Assembly (NCBI GenBank): GCA_949482135.1
Contig: CASYFC010000001.1
Location: 186,001 to 250,000 of the forward strand
Length of the DNA: 64,000 nucleotides
Direction: 5' to 3'
DNA from: an uncultured Clostridia bacterium
GTDB lineage: Bacteria > Bacillota > Clostridia > TANB77 > CAG-508
The notes under the pieces are model-generated. The model did no database searches and was not told the origin of the DNA. It saw nothing but the letters and a program-made list of their open reading frames with translations. The translations under genes and the position numbers were made by a program. Of this stretch, positions 56,571 through 64,000 are shown piece by piece; position 1 is the first letter of the stretch, and every line of letters begins with the position of its first letter.

Positions 56571-56879
56571 TTATTTTTCATATAGCATTGGACATCCATC
56601 TACATTATATATAATGGATAAGCCACCACCATCATCTCCTTCTACATATGTCCACATAATTTTGGTTTGTGGATCATACATAATAACTTGCCATATTCCA
56701 TAATCCAAAAATTCACTCGATAATACAACAAAGTTATTATAGGTTTCTTCTTCTTTTACTATTTCGCCTGCTTCCCTGTCACCTTCTTCACAACTGCATC
56801 CAGTTAGAAAAGCTGACAACAACATTATTGCAAAAAAAGTTACTGCAATAATAATTGCTTTGTTTCTCCGCTCATGCAT
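56571..56879 (-). CDS. Lipoprotein, DUF6440-like (upstream copy)
   Basis: 102 aa from ATG 56879, with GGAGG 8 nt before. Lipobox FLTGC, then an acidic spacer, then MYDPQTKIMWTYVEG and GLSIIYNVDG. Same length and layout as the next gene 33 bp downstream, so the pair arose by tandem duplication. In-frame CGG (ERRNK). Both would sit on the outer face of the membrane. Function unknown. Confidence 0.65.
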   Translation of the reverse strand: MHERRNKAIIIAVTFFAIMLLSAFLTGCSCEEGDREAGEIVKEEETYNNFVVLSSEFLDYGIWQVIMYDPQTKIMWTYVEGDDGGGLSIIYNVDGCPMLYEK

Positions 56880-57048
56880 CTTCATAACCTCCATTTTTGT
56901 GTTAATAGTTACAATATATATTAACTAAACAACCAAAATATACTTTTTGGCATTTAGTAATATATTTAAAACGGATATATTAAAATTATGTAATGCATTA
57001 TATAACAACTTTACATAATTTTCAAGTATTTTATTTATGAAATATATA

Positions 57049-59064
57049 TTATAATAAAATCTTCTCTTTTTCTTTGATAAAATCACAAATTAGTTGTGCT
57101 GATTTTTCTACCCCTAATGTATCAGAGTTTATACAGATATCATAATTTGAATGATTATTCCATTCAGTTCCTGTATAATATTTATAATGATTACCTCTTA
57201 ATTTATCAATTTGTTTAATTTCTCTTTTAGCCTTCTCTTTATCCATTCCATAAAATTCTGTTGCTCTTTTTATTTTGTTCTCCATATCACTATAAATGAA
57301 TATTTTTACAACATTAGTGTTGTCTTTTAAAATAAAATCCGCACATCTTCCTATTATTACACAAGATTCTTTACTTGCCACCTCTTTAATTAATTCAGAT
57401 TCTTTTAAAAATAACTCATCCCTATTATCTAATCCAAAATAATAACCATTATTTAAATTAGTAACACTGTTTCTTTTTTGCTCATTGGTTTCAATATATT
57501 CTTCACTTAATCCTGTTTCTTCTGCAAGTTTTTTAACAAAATCTTTATCATAGAATTTAATTCCTAGTATGTCTGCAATTAATCTTCCTACATATCTACC
57601 ACCAGAACCATATTCTCTAGAAATTGTTATTATTATGTTTTTATCTAGTTTATTATCTGTGCTTGTATCATCAATTAAACTTTGACTATTTATACTTGAT
57701 TTCTTTAAATGTTTTATTTCAATAATTAACAAAGTACAAGACACTGTAAATGCTAATCCATCAGCAACTGGTCCTGCATATAAAAGTCCATTTATTCCTG
57801 ATATAGCACCAAGAATAAAAAATGCAGGTATTAAGAATAAAATTTGTCTTGATAATGATAATATTGCACTTTTAGTGCTTTTCCCAATTGCTTGAAAGAA
57901 AATGCCAGATGGTATTTGTATACCATTACAAATACAAAGCATTAAGTATGTTCTAAAAGCCAAGCAAGCAAATTCAATATATATTTCAGCATTTTCTTCA
58001 TCTGCACTACCAAAAATATTTATTAAGTTTTCTGGGATTGTTTGGAACAATATAAATGCAATTGTACTTACTATAACTCCTAGCCCTAATACATTTTTTA
58101 ATGTTTTCTTTACTCTATCATACTTTTCTGCTCCATAGTTATACCCTAATATCGGTTGAGCGCCTGCAGCGATTCCAATTATAATACTATTTAAAATTTG
58201 ACTTGTTTTCATAACAATTCCAAATACTGTAATTGGAATTTCAGCTCCAAATTTTGAAATAGCACCATATTTACTAAATAAATTGTTCTGTACTGTCATA
58301 ACACAAACGAAAGTCATTTGTGTTATAAAACTGCTTATTCCTAAAGAAGCAACTTTAATTCCTCTTTTAATCTCGAATTTAAAATTATTTCTATTAAATT
58401 CTATTGATTTAAATCTTCTTATATATAAAACATTCATCGCAAAAGTAATTATTTGACTTATAACTGTTGCTACTGCTGCTCCCCATACACCTTTATGTAA
58501 TATAAATATAAAAATAGGGTCTAATATAATATTTAAAATTGCACCAGCAACCATAGATGTCATTGCATATTTGGGTGATCCATCAGCTCTAATTATTGAA
58601 TTTAAACTTGATCCAATTATCATAAATGGTAAACCTAAAACAATAATATATCCATATTCTAAAGCATAAGATTTTAATACTTCTGTACATCCAAATAAAT
58701 TTAAAAGTTGTGGTAAAAATATAATACTTCCTATGCAAAGCACTAATGAAATTGCTACAGACATTATAATTCCATTTGCAACACCTCTAGCAGCTTCATC
58801 TTTTTTCTTTTCTCCAAGCTTTAAGCTTAGATATGCTGATGCACCATCTCCTAACATAAATGCAATTGCCATTCCAATTACACTTAATGGGAATACTACA
58901 TTTGTTGCACCATTTCCTAAGTAACCTACACCCCTACCTATAAATATTTGGTCTACAATATTATATAAAGAGTTTACTAGTAGAGATATTACACAAGGAA
59001 CTGAAAATTTTAACATTAACTTGCTAATTTTTTCATAACCTAAAATATTTTCTTCTTTTTCCAT
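57049..59064 (-). CDS. MATE efflux transporter fused to a cytidylate-kinase-like domain
   Basis: 671 aa from ATG 59064 (AAAGGAAG 8 nt upstream). Residues ~1-450 form a twelve-helix MATE transporter (VDQIFIGRGVGYLGNGATN, AGAQPILGYNYGAEK). Residues ~470-670 form a P-loop kinase of the cytidylate-kinase-like 2 group (ITISREYGSGGRYVGRLIAD, CVIIGRCADF, REIKQIDKLRGNHY). This fusion occurs in other clostridia; how kinase and efflux are linked is not known. Both halves look intact. Confidence 0.88.
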   Translation of the reverse strand: MEKEENILGYEKISKLMLKFSVPCVISLLVNSLYNIVDQIFIGRGVGYLGNGATNVVFPLSVIGMAIAFMLGDGASAYLSLKLGEKKKDEAARGVANGIIMSVAISLVLCIGSIIFLPQLLNLFGCTEVLKSYALEYGYIIVLGLPFMIIGSSLNSIIRADGSPKYAMTSMVAGAILNIILDPIFIFILHKGVWGAAVATVISQIITFAMNVLYIRRFKSIEFNRNNFKFEIKRGIKVASLGISSFITQMTFVCVMTVQNNLFSKYGAISKFGAEIPITVFGIVMKTSQILNSIIIGIAAGAQPILGYNYGAEKYDRVKKTLKNVLGLGVIVSTIAFILFQTIPENLINIFGSADEENAEIYIEFACLAFRTYLMLCICNGIQIPSGIFFQAIGKSTKSAILSLSRQILFLIPAFFILGAISGINGLLYAGPVADGLAFTVSCTLLIIEIKHLKKSSINSQSLIDDTSTDNKLDKNIIITISREYGSGGRYVGRLIADILGIKFYDKDFVKKLAEETGLSEEYIETNEQKRNSVTNLNNGYYFGLDNRDELFLKESELIKEVASKESCVIIGRCADFILKDNTNVVKIFIYSDMENKIKRATEFYGMDKEKAKREIKQIDKLRGNHYKYYTGTEWNNHSNYDICINSDTLGVEKSAQLICDFIKEKEKILL

Positions 59065-59240
59065 TTTCATCTTCCTTTCTTTATATAAGTGTTTTAAAGT
59101 ACTTATTTTATCTGTACACATCTTTTCTATTATAACATTTTTTAAATTTTTGTTCAAGAAAAATTTTTCTTTTCCAATCCACCTTTCTTTTTTTTAAAAA
59201 ATATGATAAAATTCAAAAAATTAATAAATAGGAGAATTCT

Positions 59241-60308
59241 ATGAACACTTATTTAGACTCATTAACAGAAGAAATTAAAGAATATTTTAAAATTTTATCA
59301 CCAGAATTTCCAGAATGGTTATTTGAATACATTAATACACCTGAAATGCAACGTATTTCAAAAATTAGTATGAACTGTGGAACTGATTATACAAAAATAT
59401 TTAATATAAAAAATTGGTACTCAAACTTAGATCATAGCATTGGTGTTGCACTTATTATTTGGCATTTTACACATGATAAAAAGCAAACTCTTTCAGGTTT
59501 ATTTCATGATATTGCTACCCCTACATTCAAACATTGTATAGATTTCATGAATGGAGATACAGAAAATCAAGAGTCTACAGAAGAACGAACAGAATTGATT
59601 ATAAAGAATTCAAAACAAATTATGAGTTTACTAAAAAGGGATAATATCAGTTTAAAAGAAATTTCAGATTATCATATTTATCCAATAGCAGATAATGATA
59701 CTCCCAAACTTAGCGCAGATAGATTTGAATATACTTTTTCAAGTGGTTTAAATTTCTTTAGGGTTTGGAATTTAAATGATATTAGAGAATGCTATAATAA
59801 TGTAAAAGTTTTAAAAAATGAAGACAATATTTTAGAACTTGGGTTTACAGATAAAACAATCTGTGAAAAATATATAAGTATTGTTTCAAAATTGTGGCCA
59901 CAATGGTTAACAGATGAGGATAGAACAGTAATGCAATTTATTGCAGATATAGTAAAATCTATGAATGTTATTGGTAAAATTTCAATCGATGATTTATACA
60001 AATATTCTGAAAAAGAAATTATTAGTAAAATTTTAAATTGTGGTGATAACTATATAGAAACAGCATTTAAAAATTTTCAAAATGCTACTTCTGTTGAAAA
60101 ATTTGATTCTCCACAATCAGATAAATATTGTATTAATATAAAAGGTAAAAAAAGATATGTTATACCTCTAGTTGAAACATATACTGGAACTTTTAGAATT
60201 AATTCTGTTTCAAAAACAGCCCATAATGCTATTGATGAATATTTCAAATATAAACAGACAGAATATACAGGATTTAACTTTGATTTTAAGCCTTATAGCT
60301 TTAAATAG
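59241..60308 (+). CDS. HD-domain phosphohydrolase, 355 aa
   Basis: The HD core lies near the N-terminus: YSNLDHSIGVALIIWH, then LSGLFHDIATPTFKH. A later Asp (SADRFEYT) completes the metal site. It resembles stand-alone HD proteins related to dGTPase-like enzymes; the substrate is unknown. Start ATG 59241 has AGGAG. Host-like codons, no in-frame CGG. Confidence 0.78.
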   Translation: MNTYLDSLTEEIKEYFKILSPEFPEWLFEYINTPEMQRISKISMNCGTDYTKIFNIKNWYSNLDHSIGVALIIWHFTHDKKQTLSGLFHDIATPTFKHCIDFMNGDTENQESTEERTELIIKNSKQIMSLLKRDNISLKEISDYHIYPIADNDTPKLSADRFEYTFSSGLNFFRVWNLNDIRECYNNVKVLKNEDNILELGFTDKTICEKYISIVSKLWPQWLTDEDRTVMQFIADIVKSMNVIGKISIDDLYKYSEKEIISKILNCGDNYIETAFKNFQNATSVEKFDSPQSDKYCINIKGKKRYVIPLVETYTGTFRINSVSKTAHNAIDEYFKYKQTEYTGFNFDFKPYSFK

Positions 60309-60324
60309 AATTTATATAAACAAA

Positions 60325-60363
60325 AAGAAAGATATTGCTTTAAAAAAGCAATATCTTTCTTTT
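60325..60363 (+). terminator. Terminator of the HD gene
   Basis: 17-bp stem AAGAAAGATATTGCTTT / AAAGCAATATCTTTCTT. Confidence 0.75.
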
Positions 60364-60386
60364 ATGAATTTGAAAAAATAAGGATT

Positions 60387-61139
60387 TTATAATTTAAAAT
60401 TAAACTTATTAGGTTCTATATCTTTTTTAGAATCTGCCGCTTCTATCATAATATTATTTTTGATTCTTTCTTTTTCTAATCTATTAGATATAGTAAGTAT
60501 ATTATCATCAATATTATTTATTATTCTAGCGTACTTTACAAGATTTTTTGAATCTCCTTTATTTATATTAGGATTTTTATATTTTAATTTATGTTCTATA
60601 CTAGCCCAGAAATCCATCCCAAGTGTACGAATCTGAATTTCTACTTTTACAAACATTGTTCCACTAGAAAACGTTACTGGAACTTCTATTATTATATGAT
60701 AACTCATATATCCACTCTTTTTTGGATTCTTCATGAAGTCTTTTTTATTTATAATTCTGATATCTGGAAATTCTTCTATTATTTCAACCAATCTGTATAC
60801 ATCTTTTTTGAAATTACATACTACTCGTATTCCTGCTATATCATTTATTTTGTCAAACATATTTTCATATGTTAATTCATATTTTTTTCTTTCCATTTTT
60901 TCTATTATATTTTCTGGCTTTTTTATTCTTGTTGTAATATATTCAATTGGTTCATAATTATGAAATAGTTTTAACTCGTCTTGTAATATATCAATTTTTG
61001 TTTTTATTTCCTTTAAAGCTGAATTATATAAAAACATTACTTTATCAAAAGTAACATCATCTATATTAATTTTTTCTTTATTTACTAAATTATTATCCAT
61101 TTTTATTAAATAGCTTTTTTCATCATCATCTTCTATCAT
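60387..61139 (-). CDS. Small alarmone synthetase (RelA/SpoT synthetase domain)
   Basis: 250 aa. A stand-alone (p)ppGpp synthetase of the RelQ/RelP kind: TTRIKKPENIIEKMERK, NDIAGIRVVCNF, KKSGYMSYHIII, VEIQIRTLGMDFWASIEHKLKYK. No hydrolase domain is present. The C-terminal helix follows the tetramer-forming pattern. It makes ppGpp-type alarmones under stress. Divergent neighbours; likely single gene. Confidence 0.9.
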   Translation of the reverse strand: MIEDDDEKSYLIKMDNNLVNKEKINIDDVTFDKVMFLYNSALKEIKTKIDILQDELKLFHNYEPIEYITTRIKKPENIIEKMERKKYELTYENMFDKINDIAGIRVVCNFKKDVYRLVEIIEEFPDIRIINKKDFMKNPKKSGYMSYHIIIEVPVTFSSGTMFVKVEIQIRTLGMDFWASIEHKLKYKNPNINKGDSKNLVKYARIINNIDDNILTISNRLEKERIKNNIMIEAADSKKDIEPNKFNFKL

Positions 61140-61249
61140 TCAATCATCCTTTCTTTTGTTAAATTCTAGAATTATTTTATATATAATTTATTAATTTTAT
61201 ATTAAATAATTGTGAATTTTTTGTGAATGAAATCAAAGATATTACCTAA

Positions 61250-61858
61250 TTAGCTCAAAACACTATTAACAATAAATTCTACTACTTTGTTATCTTTGTT
61301 TTGATCATTTCTAATATTACTTTTTTTCTCTTCCTCTGTTAATTCAACTAAATATTTATTAAATTCTGGGATTATAGCAATCGAATCTAAAGGATATCCT
61401 GGATTTCTTTTTTTAGAAGGAGTATCTATAAAATAGAAATTGCTTTTATTCCATGTATGTATTTGGGCCTCTTTTCCATTGTATATAACCATACCATATA
61501 CCCATTTAGCTGTAAGTTTGCCACCATATTCTTTAACTAAATTAGTATAATATTCAATCATTTCTTCGTCTGAAAGTTCTTTTCCATTTACTCTCCTAAC
61601 ATGAGTTCCTGGTTGTTTGCTTTCTGGCAACTCTTCTATAAATAGCGTATTGTCCATTCCAATAGATACAATTCCTGTTGCATCATAATATGTTTTAGCT
61701 TTTATATAAGCATTTTCTATGGCATCTTTTCCACTTTCATTTACATCTATTTTTAATTCCAAGTCTTTTAATGTTAATAGTTCTATACCTTGTTTTGTTA
61801 AATTTTCAGCATATTTATTTACTTTAGCTGGATTAGTTGTAGCAAATAATACTTTCAT
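61250..61858 (-). CDS. Non-canonical purine NTP pyrophosphatase (HAM1/RdgB-like)
   Basis: 202 aa. It begins KVLFATTNPAKVNKY, the HAM1 substrate-binding start, with ESGKDAIENAYIKAKTYYDATG and the Asp-containing SIGMDNTLFIEELP. The rest diverges from housekeeping RdgB. It probably removes ITP/XTP-like nucleotides, or acts on a related substrate. Confidence 0.75.
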   Translation of the reverse strand: MKVLFATTNPAKVNKYAENLTKQGIELLTLKDLELKIDVNESGKDAIENAYIKAKTYYDATGIVSIGMDNTLFIEELPESKQPGTHVRRVNGKELSDEEMIEYYTNLVKEYGGKLTAKWVYGMVIYNGKEAQIHTWNKSNFYFIDTPSKKRNPGYPLDSIAIIPEFNKYLVELTEEEKKSNIRNDQNKDNKVVEFIVNSVLS

Positions 61859-61919
61859 ATTTATTCCTTCTTCTTGTTACCTTTCTATGCCCCCATTCTA
61901 TCATAAAAGACTATGATTT

Positions 61920-62696
61920 TCAATTATAAATCTCTAATTGTTGTGAAAATAATTTTTCTTTTTTAGTAAATAAATTTAAATTAGTAGTTTTTTCTAAAAT
62001 TTTTCTAACATTCCATAAGCCTAGTCCATGATCTGATGACTCTTTCTTTGTACTATATCCTTTTTCAAATATTTGATCTAAATCTATATCTAATTTCTTA
62101 TAACTATTTTCTATTACAACCAATTGTCTATTCACCTTATCATCTTTTATAAATCTTACATTTATTATTTTTTCATCACATTCTTTAGCAGCTTCTATAG
62201 CATTATCTAATAATATTCCTAGTATTCTACAAAGGTGATAATTTGATATTTTATATTGACTTATATCTGTTAAGATTTCAAAATTCATTGTAATATTTTC
62301 TTTTTTGGCCAAAGCATATTTTTTTATCAAAATATTATAAACGCCATAATCTTTGATAATCTTTGGATCAAGTATTTCTACATTATTTATTTCTTCACAT
62401 TCTTTTAAAATAAATTTATTCATTTTCTTAATACTATCAATATCATTGTTTTGTGAATATCCATCTAATGCTTGAACAAAATTAAAAAAGTCATGTTTGA
62501 ATGATCTTATACAGTCATCTTTTTTAGATAAAATTTCGTTATCTAATTCTAAAGTTTCAATTCTTAAATTTTGATGTTCTATAGTACTATTCATTCTTTT
62601 ATATTTTATTAGGAAGAATACTATAGAAAAACTCATACTAACTATAATAATAAATATTAAACTATTCATACATATACATATATGCATTATCTGCAT
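61920..62696 (-). CDS. GHKL-type sensor kinase (AgrC-like, short)
   Basis: 258 aa. One N-terminal membrane helix (~10-30), then coiled coil. The His is in SFKHDFFNFVQAL, the N-box is GILLDNAIEAAKE, and the G-box is SDHGLGLWNVRKILE. The multi-helix sensor of AgrC is missing, and no response regulator lies in the window. AGGAGG before ATG 62696. Confidence 0.82.
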   Translation of the reverse strand: MQIMHICICMNSLIFIIIVSMSFSIVFFLIKYKRMNSTIEHQNLRIETLELDNEILSKKDDCIRSFKHDFFNFVQALDGYSQNNDIDSIKKMNKFILKECEEINNVEILDPKIIKDYGVYNILIKKYALAKKENITMNFEILTDISQYKISNYHLCRILGILLDNAIEAAKECDEKIINVRFIKDDKVNRQLVVIENSYKKLDIDLDQIFEKGYSTKKESSDHGLGLWNVRKILEKTTNLNLFTKKEKLFSQQLEIYN

Positions 62697-62890
62697 ATTT
62701 CCTCCTATTTTTATTATTTTTTACTGTCTTTTAAAAAGCACTTTTCCTATTTTAAAGCAATTATGTCAGAAAATCAATAAAAATCGTAATCCTTAATTCG
62801 ACTATTTTTAATATATATCAACACGTTGTATCTTTTATTGAATAAAAATACTGTCATTTCTTGTCTTTTATGCAATTTAAAAACAAAATA

Positions 62891-62920
62891 AAAAAACATA
62901 GATTTTAATCTATGTTTTTT
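62891..62920. terminator. Terminator of the GNAT gene
   Basis: AAAAAACATAGATT / AATCTATGTTTTTT, symmetric stem. Confidence 0.65.
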
Positions 62921-62951
62921 TATTTTTCACCACTTCGAGAAGTGTTTTCAA

Positions 62952-63521
62952 CTATTTTTGATTTTTATTCTTTATAAAATTCTCCTTAAATTCTTCTTTC
63001 AAAATATCCATACAAACGCTATCATAATATTTTCCATTTATAAATTTACATTTCCTACGTCTTCCATATTCTTTAAATCCACATTTTTCATAGCATCTAA
63101 TTGCTCTTGGATTAAAATCCATAACATTTAAATTAATACTATGTAAATTTAAATAATTAAAGCCATAATCTAATATCAATTTAATAGCTTCTGTTCCATA
63201 TCCATTACTAAAATAATCTTTTTCTCCTATAAAAATACCAAGAGTTGCACATCTATTTATATTATCTATTCTTTCTAAAGAAACTGTTCCTAGTAATTTA
63301 TCTTCTTCTAATGTTACAATAGAAAATTGTACTGCATCATTTGAACTTCTTTTATTTTCCAAATAATCTCTTTCATCATTTATTGTAATACTATTTCCAC
63401 TTCTACCTAAATAATCAGTTATTTCAAAGTCATTTAACCATTTAACAAACAATTCTATATCTTCACTATTCATTGGAGATAAATATATTCTATCACCAAC
63501 TAACTTTTTGAAATATTTCAT
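62952..63521 (-). CDS. RimJ/RimL-type GNAT acetyltransferase
   Basis: 189 aa. The whole acetyltransferase domain is visible: VGDRIYLSPMNSEDIE at the start, LGTVSLERID, IGEKDYFSNGYGTEAIKLI (acetyl-CoA loop) and NPRAIRCYEKCGFKEYGR. The substrate could be a protein N-terminus, an antibiotic or a polyamine; the sequence does not say. Monocistronic. Confidence 0.88.
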   Translation of the reverse strand: MKYFKKLVGDRIYLSPMNSEDIELFVKWLNDFEITDYLGRSGNSITINDERDYLENKRSSNDAVQFSIVTLEEDKLLGTVSLERIDNINRCATLGIFIGEKDYFSNGYGTEAIKLILDYGFNYLNLHSINLNVMDFNPRAIRCYEKCGFKEYGRRRKCKFINGKYYDSVCMDILKEEFKENFIKNKNQK

Positions 63522-63700
63522 AATAATCCCTCTTTTCTAATATCACTAACTTTCATTAGTATAAATATACTTGATATTAATCATTTTAACATATTAATTT
63601 TCATCTTGTCAATTTACATAATTTTATATATAAAAATACATATTTCATTATGCATATTTTTATAAAATTTGGAAATTATATTTTTAAAGAGGTGATAAAT

Positions 63701-63874
63701 TTGACAAATAAAGAATTATTGTATGTTGAAGATGCTTTAGGTCATGAATGTTTTATGAAATCATGTAGTAAAAAAACATCTAGTCAATTAACTGATCCTG
63801 CTCTTTCACAATATATTGGTGAATTAGAGCAAAAGCATAATGAAATTTTCAACAAATTTTTAAATTTATTATAG
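63701..63874 (+). CDS. Small CotF-like spore coat protein
   Basis: 57 aa from TTG 63701, preceded by AAAGAGGTGAT; an upstream ATG at 63650 lacks a ribosome site. It has the coat-F helix pattern (NKELLYVEDALGHECFMKSC) and a closing helix (GELEQKHNEIFNKF). It would be part of the spore coat, expressed in the mother cell. A second coat-F gene follows 9 nt later. Confidence 0.75.
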   Translation: MTNKELLYVEDALGHECFMKSCSKKTSSQLTDPALSQYIGELEQKHNEIFNKFLNLL

Positions 63875-63883
63875 GAGGTAATC

Positions 63884-64000
63884 ATGGAAGATAGAGATTT
63901 AATGGAAAAAGAATTACTTGTTATTAAAGGGGTTTGTGACTTATATCTTCACGGAACTGTTGAATCATCAACAAAAGAAGTACATGATGCCTTTAAATGT
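63884..64000 (+). CDS. CotF-like spore coat protein, 5' part
   Basis: ATG 63884 follows AGGAGG. Thirty-nine codons are in the window (MEDRDLMEKELLVIKGVCD...), matching the coat-F helix. The gene continues past the window edge. It forms a pair with the 57-aa gene. Confidence 0.7.
   Translation, partial: MEDRDLMEKELLVIKGVCDLYLHGTVESSTKEVHDAFKC

Noticed and set aside
62920..62945. CACTTCGAGAAGTG palindrome as an operator
   Set aside because: It is a short hairpin next to a terminator at a gene end, with no promoter nearby.
1..64000. CRISPR array, tRNA or rRNA genes
   Set aside because: No regularly spaced repeats, cloverleaf signatures or rRNA core sequences were found on either strand by eye.

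Overview
The window is very AT-rich and reads as the chromosome of an endospore-forming Clostridia-type Firmicute. The evidence is AT-biased codons (Arg mostly AGA), strong AGGAGG ribosome sites, spoIIM, CotF-like spore coat genes, a GH25/LysM lysozyme, superoxide reductase, a cohesin/dockerin pair and a type A RNase P RNA. The endoQ-like / spoIIM / xerD order matches the one I recall from Bacillus and Clostridium. No tRNA, rRNA, CRISPR array or IS element was seen.

Layout. 1-8.4 kb: two-component system, aspartokinase, a Cys-rich mini-gene, a CpsB/C/D polysaccharide-control operon and prfB. 8.5-18.6 kb: a foreign-looking block on the minus strand holding TelA, a PP2C phosphatase, two vWA-type proteins, an unknown 508-aa protein and a 1564-aa multi-kinase/zinc-ribbon/propeller protein. 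This is a relative of the TerY-phosphatase-kinase triads. 18.7-34.2 kb: secA, murD, uvrA and uvrB, with single-gene plus-strand cassettes between them (two small genes, a PurC-like enzyme, a membrane protein). 34.4-44.9 kb: secreted transglutaminase-like protein, HD protein, lysozyme, ECF sigma and partner, a cell-wall-anchored cohesin protein and a cohesin/dockerin/transglutaminase protein. 45-56.9 kb: M20 peptidase, two membrane-protein cassettes with matching structured leaders, xerD, spoIIM, endoQ-like, GNAT, rnpB, a flavoprotein, superoxide reductase, nucleosidase, DMT transporter and paired lipoproteins. 57-64 kb: MATE-kinase fusion, HD protein, small alarmone synthetase, HAM1-like NTPase, GHKL kinase, GNAT and spore coat genes.

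Most striking observation: I found no in-frame CGG codon in the host-like genes, except at four points, and at each of these the reading frame breaks. In the cohesin gene, the COG2509-type flavoprotein and spoIIM (twice), skipping the C of an in-frame CGG restores the conserved protein, always with Gly (GGT or GGA) next. Genes with foreign composition (the 8.5-18.6 kb block and the small cassettes) use CGG freely as Arg. This could be +1 recoding at a hungry or unassigned CGG codon, or a systematic indel error. The sequence alone cannot decide, but the pattern is specific and testable.
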